From NCBI GenBank assembly GCA_902783615.1, contig CACZRQ010000129.1, positions 1 to 56,594 on the forward strand: a stretch of 56,594 bases of DNA, given 5' to 3'. The position numbers were made by a program, and so were the translations under genes. This DNA comes from an uncultured Bacteroidales bacterium. GTDB taxonomy: Bacteria; Bacteroidota; Bacteroidia; Bacteroidales; Bacteroidaceae. The notes under the pieces are model-generated. The model was not told the origin of the DNA, searched no databases, and was given only the letters and a program-made list of their open reading frames with translations. Shown here one piece after another: positions 8,157 to 16,240 of this stretch; position 1 is the stretch's first letter; each line of letters opens with the position of its first letter.

Positions 8157-9626
8157 ATGAAGAATAGTTTTTTTGCAGTTGATTTGGGTGCTACCAGTGG
8201 ACGCACCATCTTGGGAACCTTTACGTCTGAGGGACTGGAGATGGAGGTGGTGAACCGCTTTCCCAATCACCTGATACCTGCCAATGGACATTTCTATTGG
8301 GACATCTACGAGCTGTATCGCAATGTCATTGAAGGACTGAAAGCCGTGGCGCAACGCGAAGATGTGAAGATTACTTCCATCGGCATCGACACCTGGGGCT
8401 GCGACTTCGTGATGGTGGGCAAGGATGGAGGATTCCTGCGCCTGCCCTACGCCTATCGCGACCCGCATACCGAGGGTGCCCCCGAGAAGTTCTTTGAAAG
8501 GATGCCTCGCAGTGAGGTGTATGGCCTGACGGGTATCCAGATCATGAACTTCAATACCCTGTTCCAGTTCGATACCCTGCGACGTAACCATGATGCGGCC
8601 TACGAGGCAGCTGAGAAGATTCTGTTTATCCCTGATGCCCTGAGCTATATGCTTACTGGAGAGATGGTGACGGAATATACCGTAGCCACTACGGCTCAGA
8701 TTGTGAATGCATATACCCGCAAGTTGGAGCCGAAGTTGCTGGAGGCAGTAGGGCTGACGGAGGATAAGTTTGGCCGCTTTGTCTATCCGGGTGAGACAGT
8801 GGGCACATTGACCCCAGAGGTGCAACAGCTGACGGGGCTTGATGCCATTCCTGTGATAGCTGTGGCTGGACACGACACCGCCAGTGCCGTAGCAGCTGTG
8901 CCTGCCCAGACGGGTGATTTCGCTTTCCTGAGCAGCGGCACCTGGTCGCTGATGGGAATAGAGACGCAGGACCCTGTCATCAATGAGGAGTCGCAAGCCC
9001 TGAACTACACCAACGAGGGAGGTGTGAACAACACCATCCGCTTGCTGAAGAACATCTGTGGCATGTGGCTCTTGGAACGTTGCCGCCTGAACTGGACGGA
9101 TGCCGACTATGCTGTGCTGAATGCCGAGGCTGAGGCTGCCGAGCCCTTCCGCAGTTTGATTCAGCCCGATGCGCCCGAGTTTGCCAATCCTGTGGATATG
9201 GAACAGGCCATCAAGGACTTCTGCAAGGCTCACAATGAGCCTGTGCCTGAAACCAGGGGGCAGGTGGTGAGATGCATCTACGAGAGCCTGGCACTGAGGT
9301 ACAGAGAGGTGTTCGACAACCTGTACGACCTTTCCGATCATCCGATGCTGGCGTTGCATGTGATAGGTGGAGGCAGCAGGAACGATATGCTGAACCAGTG
9401 GACTGCCAATGCCGTGGGTGTGCCTGTGTTTGCGGGGCCTTCGGAGGCTACAGCCATTGGCAACATCATGCTGCAGGCTCTGGCTTCGGGAGCTGCCGAC
9501 AGTGTGCCGGCTATGCGCCAGCTGATTCGCAGGAGCATCAAGATGCAGGGCTATCTCAGTGAGAATGAGAAGGCTTGGGAAGAGGCTTATCAGAAATTCT
9601 TGGATTTGAATAACATTAAAAAATAA
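8157..9626 (+). CDS. rhaB: L-rhamnulokinase (FGGY kinase)
   Basis: This enzyme phosphorylates L-rhamnulose to L-rhamnulose 1-phosphate in the cytoplasm. The FGGY-kinase signatures are present: FFAVDLGATSGR at the N-terminus, IGIDTWGCDF, a GHDTASAVAA segment, SSGTWSLMG, and the nucleotide-binding IGGGSRNDMLNQWTANA. From ATG 8157 it is 489 residues, the same length as E. coli RhaB. The frame is open further upstream, but those starts precede or overlap the promoter. It is the first gene of the operon; the isomerase gene follows 4 nt after the stop. Confidence 0.93.
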   Translation: MKNSFFAVDLGATSGRTILGTFTSEGLEMEVVNRFPNHLIPANGHFYWDIYELYRNVIEGLKAVAQREDVKITSIGIDTWGCDFVMVGKDGGFLRLPYAYRDPHTEGAPEKFFERMPRSEVYGLTGIQIMNFNTLFQFDTLRRNHDAAYEAAEKILFIPDALSYMLTGEMVTEYTVATTAQIVNAYTRKLEPKLLEAVGLTEDKFGRFVYPGETVGTLTPEVQQLTGLDAIPVIAVAGHDTASAVAAVPAQTGDFAFLSSGTWSLMGIETQDPVINEESQALNYTNEGGVNNTIRLLKNICGMWLLERCRLNWTDADYAVLNAEAEAAEPFRSLIQPDAPEFANPVDMEQAIKDFCKAHNEPVPETRGQVVRCIYESLALRYREVFDNLYDLSDHPMLALHVIGGGSRNDMLNQWTANAVGVPVFAGPSEATAIGNIMLQALASGAADSVPAMRQLIRRSIKMQGYLSENEKAWEEAYQKFLDLNNIKK

Positions 9627-9630
9627 AGAT

Positions 9631-11061
9631 ATGAGTAAACCATTAGTTGAAACAAAGGCAAGGGTGGGTGTGTTCTCCATCGCCTTGCAGGCATATTTGC
9701 CACAGTTCCCTCAGCTCGTTCCCGAGTTTGAGGCTCAGTATGCAGCATTCAAGCAGACATTGCCAGACACCATCGAGATAGTGGATGGCGGCATGGTAAC
9801 CACCAAAGAGCAGTCGATGGCAGCAGGCGACAAGTTCCGTGCCGCTGATGTTGACTTGGTGATCTTGCAGATGCTTACCTATTGCACCTCTTATAATATG
9901 TTGCCAGCCGTTCGCGACCTCAACGTGCCGGTGGTGATTGTCAACGTACAGAAGAAGTTGGCTCCTGACTATGCCAAGACCGACATACCTATTTGGTTAG
10001 GTGAACTTTATGCTTGTGGTGCCATTGGCGAGATGGTGGCTGACTTGAACCGTGCAGGGAAGCGTTCTGCAGTAATCACAGGTGTGGTGGAAGGTGGCGA
10101 CCCAGGCGTGCAGGCTGAGATAGAGGACTGGTGCAAGGCTGCCCAGGTGCGCCGTCGTTTCCGTGATACCAACATCGCACAGATTGGCCGTCCATATCCA
10201 GGCATGATGGACCTCTATATAGACGAGACCAACCTTTACCATCGCATGTTTGTCTATACCAAGCAGTTCGATTGGGAGCAGATGTGGGCTATCGCAGATA
10301 ACATCACCGATGAGACTGCCATCAAGGCAAAGGCAGAGGACATCCTTAATACTTTCGACATCGAGGGTGGTGGCACCATCGAGAAGGTTTGGGATATGGC
10401 GAAGTATGTAGTCGCTTTCGAGCAGTGGGTGAAGGATGAGAAGTTGGGCATGATTGCCTCCCACTATGCTGGCTTTGCACAGGGTGTGGCAGGCAAGCTC
10501 GACTCGATGCTGATTCCTGCTTTCTCCATGCTGATCAAGCAGCATACGGCTTGTGCCGTTGAGGGCGACATGAAGGTGGCTATGGCGATGTCAATCCTGA
10601 AGACCATCTCTGGCACAGGTACGCTGGCAGAGATGTACTCCATCGACTTCCCCAAAGACATCTGCATCATTGGCCACTCTGGCTCTGGCGACTTCGATAT
10701 TTCACAGGCTCGCAAGCCGACAATGAAGATTGTGCCTGTGTTCCATGGAAAGACGGGTGGTGGCTATCTCACCCAGTTCTATCCTCCTACAGGTCCTGTT
10801 ACCTATTTGGCTATCACCCAGGATGCTAACGGCAAGTTCAAGTTTGTGGTGGCAGAGGGTGTGAACGAGGAAGGTCCTATCTTCATGTTTGGCGATACCA
10901 ACATGCGAACGAAGTTCTCGTTGAGCTGCCGTGAGTTTGTGAACAAGTGGAGCGAGGCTGGTCCTACCCACCACATGGCAGCTGCTGTGGGTCGCCACAT
11001 CGACACCATCCTCAAGGTGGCGAAGATTTTCGATATCGAGGTTGATGTAGTTTGCAGATAA
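9631..11061 (+). CDS. Sugar isomerase, L-fucose/L-arabinose isomerase family; probable rhamnose isomerase substitute
   Basis: At 476 residues the protein fits the fucose/arabinose isomerase superfamily. It begins with VGVFSIALQAYLPQFP, has the N-terminal Rossmann-like part (VDLVILQMLTYCTSYNMLPA), and C-terminal regions with HTACAVEGDM and THHMAAAVGRH that resemble the metal/substrate-binding segments of that family. It does not look like the roughly 420-residue TIM-barrel RhaA. Its place between rhamnulokinase and the RhaT-type permease argues that it makes L-rhamnulose from L-rhamnose, so it may be a non-orthologous replacement for RhaA. An alternative is isomerisation of another deoxy or aldo sugar such as L-fucose. 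The family is fairly sure; the substrate is inferred. Confidence 0.8.
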   Translation: MSKPLVETKARVGVFSIALQAYLPQFPQLVPEFEAQYAAFKQTLPDTIEIVDGGMVTTKEQSMAAGDKFRAADVDLVILQMLTYCTSYNMLPAVRDLNVPVVIVNVQKKLAPDYAKTDIPIWLGELYACGAIGEMVADLNRAGKRSAVITGVVEGGDPGVQAEIEDWCKAAQVRRRFRDTNIAQIGRPYPGMMDLYIDETNLYHRMFVYTKQFDWEQMWAIADNITDETAIKAKAEDILNTFDIEGGGTIEKVWDMAKYVVAFEQWVKDEKLGMIASHYAGFAQGVAGKLDSMLIPAFSMLIKQHTACAVEGDMKVAMAMSILKTISGTGTLAEMYSIDFPKDICIIGHSGSGDFDISQARKPTMKIVPVFHGKTGGGYLTQFYPPTGPVTYLAITQDANGKFKFVVAEGVNEEGPIFMFGDTNMRTKFSLSCREFVNKWSEAGPTHHMAAAVGRHIDTILKVAKIFDIEVDVVCR

Positions 11062-11138
11062 ATGATGAATGAAGAATGCGGAATGAAGAATTACCATAAA
11101 TTCTTAATTCTTAATTCCTAATTCTAAATTTATGTATT

Positions 11139-12176
11139 ATGGAGATTATCATTGGATTGTTGATTATCGCGATAGGTGCCTTCTGCCAAAGCAGTTGCTA
11201 TGTGCCTATCAACAAGATCAAGGACTGGAGCTGGGAAAGCTATTGGATTGTGCAGGGCGTGTTTGCCTGGCTGGTTTTCCCATTGCTCGGTGCCTTGCTG
11301 GCTGTGCCTGAAGGGCATAGCCTGACGGAGCTGTTTGCCACTGCCCCCTCCTTCAACGTGTGGATGACCATCTTCTTTGGTGTGCTTTGGGGAGTGGGAG
11401 GCTTGACCTTCGGCTTGTCGATGAGGTATCTGGGTGTGGCACTGGGTCAGAGCATTGCCTTGGGCACTTGTGCTGGCTTGGGCACCATCATGGGACCTGT
11501 GCTGCTGAACATCTATTTCCCAGAGCAGAAGCCTTTGGAGAGTCTGACATCGGCAGTCATCATTGGTGTGGTGGTTACCCTGATAGGTATTGCCATCATC
11601 GGTATCGCTGGCCACATGAAGGCGCAGAGCCTGACGGAGGAAGAGAAGAAGGCAGCTGTGAAGGATTTCAACTTCCCCAAGGGAATTGTGATTGCCCTGT
11701 TGGCTGGCTTCATGAGTGGATGCTTCAACGTGGGCTTGGAGTTTGGCAAGGATATCAACTTTGGTGAGCTGACCAACCCGATGTTCAGCACCCTGCCTGC
11801 CACCTTGCTGGTAACCTTGGGTGGTTTTGTGACCAATGCCATCTATTGCTTCTATCAGAACAGTAAGAACAAGACTTGGGGTGATTATGGTAAGTCTTCC
11901 ATTTGGGGCAACAACCTGTTGTTCTGTGCTTTGGCTGGCTTGTTGTGGTACAGCCAGTTCTTTGGACTGAGCTTGGGCAAGGGCTTCCTGACGGAGAGTC
12001 CAACGCTCACCACCTTTGCCTTCTGCATCCTGATGGCACTCAATGTGGTGTTCAGCAACGTGTGGGGCATCATCCTGAAAGAATGGAAGGGCGTTTCGCA
12101 GAAAACCATTGTGGTATTGATTATTGGCATTGTGGTGCTGATTGTCTCCACCTTTGTGCCGGAACTACTTAAATAA
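11139..12176 (+). CDS. rhaT: L-rhamnose/proton symporter
   Basis: A 345-residue inner-membrane protein with about ten hydrophobic helices. It is close in length and pattern to E. coli RhaT (344 residues), with the family segments KIKDWSWES, GGLTFGLSMRYLGVALGQS and TCAGLGTIMGP. It would bring L-rhamnose into the cytoplasm with protons for the isomerase and kinase encoded upstream. The 77-nt gap before it holds A/T-rich repeated text (AATTCTTAATTCTTA) but no terminator, so it should be cotranscribed with the kinase and isomerase genes. Confidence 0.92.
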   Translation: MEIIIGLLIIAIGAFCQSSCYVPINKIKDWSWESYWIVQGVFAWLVFPLLGALLAVPEGHSLTELFATAPSFNVWMTIFFGVLWGVGGLTFGLSMRYLGVALGQSIALGTCAGLGTIMGPVLLNIYFPEQKPLESLTSAVIIGVVVTLIGIAIIGIAGHMKAQSLTEEEKKAAVKDFNFPKGIVIALLAGFMSGCFNVGLEFGKDINFGELTNPMFSTLPATLLVTLGGFVTNAIYCFYQNSKNKTWGDYGKSSIWGNNLLFCALAGLLWYSQFFGLSLGKGFLTESPTLTTFAFCILMALNVVFSNVWGIILKEWKGVSQKTIVVLIIGIVVLIVSTFVPELLK

Positions 12177-12207
12177 TTGACGATTGACAATTAACAATTG
12201 ACGATTA
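12175..12207. repeat. Heptamer repeat run between rhaT and rhaD
   Basis: Consecutive copies of ATTGACG, ATTGACA, ATTAACA and ATTGACG fill most of the 43-nt gap between rhaT and rhaD. The same heptamer family recurs at several other gene junctions in the window. Confidence 0.85.
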
Positions 12208-12219
12208 AAAACTATCATT

Positions 12220-13029
12220 ATGACTTCGATTTTAGATAATAGACCAAAATTAGCTGCTGAGGTGAACAAAGTGGCTGAGGTGGCTGGCTACCTTTGGCAA
12301 AAAGGTTGGGCAGAAAGAAACGGTGGCAACATCACCGTAAATATAACTGAATATGTGGACGATGAGATGAAGGCAATGCCTGCCATCAGCGAGGTGAAGC
12401 AGATTGGCACCACCTTGCCACACCTGAAAGGCTGCTACTTCTATTGCAAGGGCACAGGCAAGAGAATGAGAGACCTGGCTCGTTGGCCTATGGACAATGG
12501 CTCCATCATCCGCATACTGGACGATTGTGCTTCCTACGTGATTATTGCCGACAACCCAGTGCAACCCACCAGCGAGCTGCCTTCTCACCTGAGTGTGCAC
12601 AACTGGCTCATTGGCTCGGGCTCGCCCTACAAGGCAAGTCTGCACACCCATCCCATCGAGTTGGTGGCACTTACCCATAGCCAGAAATGGCTGGAGAAAG
12701 ATGCCGCTACCCGCATGTTGTGGAGCATGATACCTGAAACCAAGGCGTTCTGCCCCAGGGGTCTGGGCATCATTCCTTACAAGTTGCCAAGCAGCGTGGA
12801 GCTGGCTGATGCCACCCTTGCCGAGCTGGGCGACTACGATGTGGTGATGTGGGAGAAGCATGGTGTGTTTGCCGTAGATGTGGACATCATGAGTGCCTTC
12901 GACCAAGTGGATGTGCTCAACAAGTCTGCCCTCATTTATATTGCTGCTAAGAGCATGGGTTTCGAGCCAGAGGGTATGAGTGATGAGCAGATGAAAGAAA
13001 TGACGGTTGCATTTAATTTACCCAAATGA
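12220..13029 (+). CDS. rhaD: Rhamnulose-1-phosphate aldolase (class II)
   Basis: This enzyme cleaves L-rhamnulose 1-phosphate to dihydroxyacetone phosphate and L-lactaldehyde. The 269-residue sequence carries the class II aldolase features: NGGNITVN near residue 34, catalytic Glu119, zinc ligands His142 and His144 (LHTHP) and His214 (WEKHGV). These correspond closely to Glu117, His141, His143 and His212 of E. coli RhaD. Its stop codon overlaps the start of the radical SAM gene (ATGA), so the two are translationally coupled. No lactaldehyde reductase gene is present nearby. Confidence 0.95.
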   Translation: MTSILDNRPKLAAEVNKVAEVAGYLWQKGWAERNGGNITVNITEYVDDEMKAMPAISEVKQIGTTLPHLKGCYFYCKGTGKRMRDLARWPMDNGSIIRILDDCASYVIIADNPVQPTSELPSHLSVHNWLIGSGSPYKASLHTHPIELVALTHSQKWLEKDAATRMLWSMIPETKAFCPRGLGIIPYKLPSSVELADATLAELGDYDVVMWEKHGVFAVDVDIMSAFDQVDVLNKSALIYIAAKSMGFEPEGMSDEQMKEMTVAFNLPK

Positions 13030-14666
13030 AGACAATACTTGAGCCCATCAAGCCTTTTGGCAAGCTGTTGGGCAAACAGAGGCGCAAGAAGGATGCCACC
13101 TATCGGCTCATGAACTTTGTGGTGCAGACCCCCGTGGATGAGGGTCTGCTCCTCTTGCATACCATGACCAAGGAGATGTTGCTCCTTTCGCCAGAAGAGC
13201 AACAGGTGTTTGAGAAGAATCCTGTTGACTTGCCTGAGCTGATAGACAAGTGGTATCTGGTGCCCACAGAGCACGATGACAGGAAACTGAGTCGCCAACT
13301 GCGAAAGGTAGCCAAGATGATGAGTAAGCCCGAGAAAGGCATCACGGGCTATACCATCATGACTACCAGTGATTGCAATGCCCATTGCTTCTATTGCTAT
13401 GAGCTGGGGCAATCGCGCTTACCCATGAGTGAAGAGACGGCTCGGCAGACGGCACAATTCATCATCAACCATTGTGAGAAAAAGGCTGTGAACATTGAAT
13501 GGTTTGGAGGCGAACCTCTCTTTAACAAACCTGTCATCACATTGATTTGCAATCTGCTGAAAGAGGCGGGGGTGAAATACACTTCGTCGATGATTAGCAA
13601 TGGATACCTCTTTGATGCCGATACGGTGAAGGAAGCCAAGGAGCTTTGGAACCTGAAACGTGTGCAGATTACCATTGATGGCACCGAACAGATTTACAAC
13701 CGAGTGAAGGCCTACATATACAAAGGGGTGAATGCCTATCAGAGGGTGATGGATAACATCGAGGGTTTGCTAAAGGCCAAGATAGCTGTGGCCATTCGCA
13801 TGAACATTGATATGCACAATGCCGAAGATTTGGAGAATGTGGTTGATTATCTGCATGAACGATTTGGTAAGTCGAAGTTGCTGAGTCCTTATGTGCATAC
13901 CCTTTTTGAGGACGAAAAAATCAAGGTGGCTGTTCTGCAAGACGATAAACGGAAGAAGGTGCTGGCACAGCGAAGGCACATTCACGACAAGTTGCATGCA
14001 TGGGGTATGTACAATCCTGGTGTTTTCGAGCCTTACATCAAGACCAACAATTGTATGTCGGATAGCACCAACCATGTGGTTGTTCAGCCATCAGGACACC
14101 TCACGAAGTGTGAGCATTATACCGACAGTCACCATGTGGGTCATGTGGCTCAGGAGGGTTTTGACGAGCAGATGCTGGCCTATTTCAGGGCTGAGGGTGA
14201 GGAGCCTCAGGAGGCTTGTGCCACTTGTGCCCATTACCCCATGTGCTACTTCCTGAGTGCTTGTCCGAACCTGAAGGAGTGCTATCCTGAGATGCCAGCT
14301 GATTATGTGCATGAGATGCAGGATCAGATGCGGACTGTCTATGCCAGCTTCCTGAAACCCAAGAAGAATGCCAAGAAGGCGCAAAAGAAGAAAGAGAGTC
14401 AGCCCAAGAAGTTTGGGGTGATGAATTCGAAGATTGAGGTGGTGCCTTTGGCAAGTCATTATGTGGTGGCATTCAAGAACCCCACTACGCTTCACATGAA
14501 TAAGGTGATGAAGCTCAATGCCTTGGGAGTGGATATTCTGGTGGGATATGTGGAGGAGCGTCCTGCCCAGGAATTGGCGTTGGAATTGGCAAAACGATAT
14601 GAAGCTAATGCCGAGAACATGCTCCATGAGGTCACCAGCTTCTATGCCGATTTGGAGAAGTATTGA
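13026..14666 (+). CDS. Radical SAM/SPASM protein with C-terminal PqqD-like domain
   Basis: A 546-residue radical SAM enzyme. Cys117, Cys121 and Cys124 form the CxxxCxxC motif that binds the SAM [4Fe-4S] cluster, and GGEP (161-164) follows. A SPASM region has Cys343, 362, 398, 401, 407, 413 and 419 for auxiliary clusters. A Lys-rich linker (445-462) leads to a domain of about 80 residues that resembles PqqD-type peptide-recognition domains. Residues 25-80 also look like the small N-terminal domain found in radical SAM peptide maturases. Enzymes of this build modify peptides (RiPPs) or act as anaerobic sulfatase-maturase relatives. Its ATG overlaps the rhaD stop, so expression follows rhamnose use. 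No precursor peptide was recognised, and the substrate is unknown. Confidence 0.85.
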   Translation: MKTILEPIKPFGKLLGKQRRKKDATYRLMNFVVQTPVDEGLLLLHTMTKEMLLLSPEEQQVFEKNPVDLPELIDKWYLVPTEHDDRKLSRQLRKVAKMMSKPEKGITGYTIMTTSDCNAHCFYCYELGQSRLPMSEETARQTAQFIINHCEKKAVNIEWFGGEPLFNKPVITLICNLLKEAGVKYTSSMISNGYLFDADTVKEAKELWNLKRVQITIDGTEQIYNRVKAYIYKGVNAYQRVMDNIEGLLKAKIAVAIRMNIDMHNAEDLENVVDYLHERFGKSKLLSPYVHTLFEDEKIKVAVLQDDKRKKVLAQRRHIHDKLHAWGMYNPGVFEPYIKTNNCMSDSTNHVVVQPSGHLTKCEHYTDSHHVGHVAQEGFDEQMLAYFRAEGEEPQEACATCAHYPMCYFLSACPNLKECYPEMPADYVHEMQDQMRTVYASFLKPKKNAKKAQKKKESQPKKFGVMNSKIEVVPLASHYVVAFKNPTTLHMNKVMKLNALGVDILVGYVEERPAQELALELAKRYEANAENMLHEVTSFYADLEKY

Positions 14667-14764
14667 TTGATGATTTCCTTCGAAGCCATGATTGATTTCC
14701 ATCATATATGGTTTCTTTTGGAATAAAAAATGCTTGCCGATAAACAACATAACGATTTTTTTTG

Positions 14765-14772
14765 TATTTTTG
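14765..14772 (+). promoter_or_regulatory. -7 box upstream of the ABM lipoprotein genes
   Basis: A TATTTTTG -7 element within the 146-nt gap after the radical SAM gene, about 40 nt before the ATG. No clear TTTG lies 20 nt upstream. It suggests separate transcription of the following cluster. Confidence 0.45.
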
Positions 14773-14812
14773 CCGCTGATTTTGAGAGACAAATTAAAAA
14801 AGCAAGGAGAAA

Positions 14813-15511
14813 ATGAAGAAAATGTTATTGATGATGGCTGTTGTAATGACCGCCATGTTAGCCGCTTGTGGTGGCAACAAGAAAGCAAATGAGAATGTAG
14901 CAGAAGCAGAAGCTGTAAACGAGAGCACCATCCGCATTAACTGTATGCTGACGGTGGATGCTGCCAATCGCGACAAGGCTGTTGAGTTGTGCAAGCAATT
15001 AGTGGCAGCTTCGCTAGGCGATGAGGGTGTGATTGACTATGATGTGTTGGAAAGTGTGACTCGTCCAACCAAGTTGATGATTTTCGAGACTTGGAAAGAC
15101 CAGGCTTCACTCGACAAACATTCAGCATCTGTGCACTTCACCACGTTGGTGCCTCAGATTCAGCAACTCGGCAATCTGGAGATCAAGCAGATGGAACTGA
15201 AGAAGGATGTTCAGCTCGACCCAGAGAAACCTTTCCGATTCAACATCATGATGACCACCAAATCAGGTCAGCGCGATGCTTATATCAGTCAGGTGAAGAG
15301 CGTGATTGAGGGAACGCTGAAGAATGATGCAGGCAACATTGACTATGACTATTTCAACAGTCTGACTCGTCCGAACAAGACCATGCTGTTGGAAATCTGG
15401 GAGAACCAGAAGTCGCTCGATGGTCACATGAAGGCTCCTCACTTCACCAATCGTCCAGACACCAAGGATTTGATGGGTGGTGATTCTGAGTTTGCAAGAA
15501 TGGCAGAATAA
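14813..15511 (+). CDS. Lipoprotein with two ABM (YgiN-like) domains, copy 1
   Basis: The 232-residue precursor has a signal peptide with lipobox LAAC. Two dimeric alpha/beta-barrel monooxygenase-like (ABM) units follow. Unit 1 (about 35-125) has GVIDYDVLESVTRPTKLMIF and ETWKDQASLDKH; unit 2 (about 140-225) has GNIDYDYFNSLTRPNKTMLL and EIWENQKSLDGH. ABM proteins include quinol monooxygenases and haem-degrading enzymes, but many have no known reaction. Being a lipoprotein, it would act in the periplasm or at the outer membrane, which is unusual for this fold. The next gene is a full-length paralog. Confidence 0.8.
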   Translation: MKKMLLMMAVVMTAMLAACGGNKKANENVAEAEAVNESTIRINCMLTVDAANRDKAVELCKQLVAASLGDEGVIDYDVLESVTRPTKLMIFETWKDQASLDKHSASVHFTTLVPQIQQLGNLEIKQMELKKDVQLDPEKPFRFNIMMTTKSGQRDAYISQVKSVIEGTLKNDAGNIDYDYFNSLTRPNKTMLLEIWENQKSLDGHMKAPHFTNRPDTKDLMGGDSEFARMAE

Positions 15512-15540
15512 TTTGTAATTAGCAATAAATAAAAAGGATA

Positions 15541-16239
15541 ATGAAGAGGCAATTTTGGGGAAAAGTAATTTTACTGATGTCTATCATGACAATATGCGCT
15601 TGCGGAGGTTCGAATGATGATACAAGTGATATTGTCCTTGCGGATATTGGTATTATTCGTGTCAATGATGTTATGAGGGTTAGTTCTGCTAATCGCGATA
15701 AGGTCATCGATCTATATAAGCAACTGATCGTAGCTTCTATGGGCGACCCAGGCATAATCAACTTTGACATCATGGAGAGTGTGACAGACTCCAATCAATT
15801 GATCATGTTTCAGACTTGGAGAAACCAAGAGGCATTTGACAAACATTGCCAGACGGAACATGTCAACTCCATAATGCCTCAAATCCAGAGATACATAGAA
15901 TTGGTAGATGGCAAGGAGTTTACCATCGAATCGATGGATGATATAGACCCGGATAAGCCTTTCCGCTTCAACGTGTTGATGAGGTCTGACAATCGTGAGG
16001 AATATGTCAAGATTGTGAGGCCTGTGATAAGAGAAGTACGCCAGCGCGATGAGGGTAACATGGGATATGATTTGTACAGAAGTCTAACCAACCCACATGA
16101 AGCTTTGCTGGTGGAGATATGGGAGAACAGGCTGGCATTAGTCAGGCATTTAAATTCTGATCATTTCTTAGAAGCACGTAAAAAGACAAAAGGGCTGGTG
16201 TCAAAGCAACAATATTTGGCTCGCATGCAAGAAGAATAA
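15541..16239 (+). CDS. Lipoprotein with two ABM (YgiN-like) domains, copy 2
   Basis: Also 232 residues, and collinear with the preceding protein over its whole length, so it arose by tandem gene duplication. It has its own lipobox (TICAC) and the same two ABM units (SANRDKVIDLYKQLIVASMG in unit 1, EIWENRLALVRHLNSDHF in unit 2). The copies have diverged strongly: the first ABM unit is better kept than the linker. It ends one nucleotide before the ABC-F start, so the two genes are cotranscribed. Confidence 0.8.
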   Translation: MKRQFWGKVILLMSIMTICACGGSNDDTSDIVLADIGIIRVNDVMRVSSANRDKVIDLYKQLIVASMGDPGIINFDIMESVTDSNQLIMFQTWRNQEAFDKHCQTEHVNSIMPQIQRYIELVDGKEFTIESMDDIDPDKPFRFNVLMRSDNREEYVKIVRPVIREVRQRDEGNMGYDLYRSLTNPHEALLVEIWENRLALVRHLNSDHFLEARKKTKGLVSKQQYLARMQEE

Positions 16240-16240
16240 A

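Noticed and set aside
8142..9680. A 512-codon open frame antisense to rhaB
   Set aside because: It is rich in His, Gln and Arg, lacks any family motif and mirrors a strongly conserved kinase gene. It is a by-product of codon use on the other strand.
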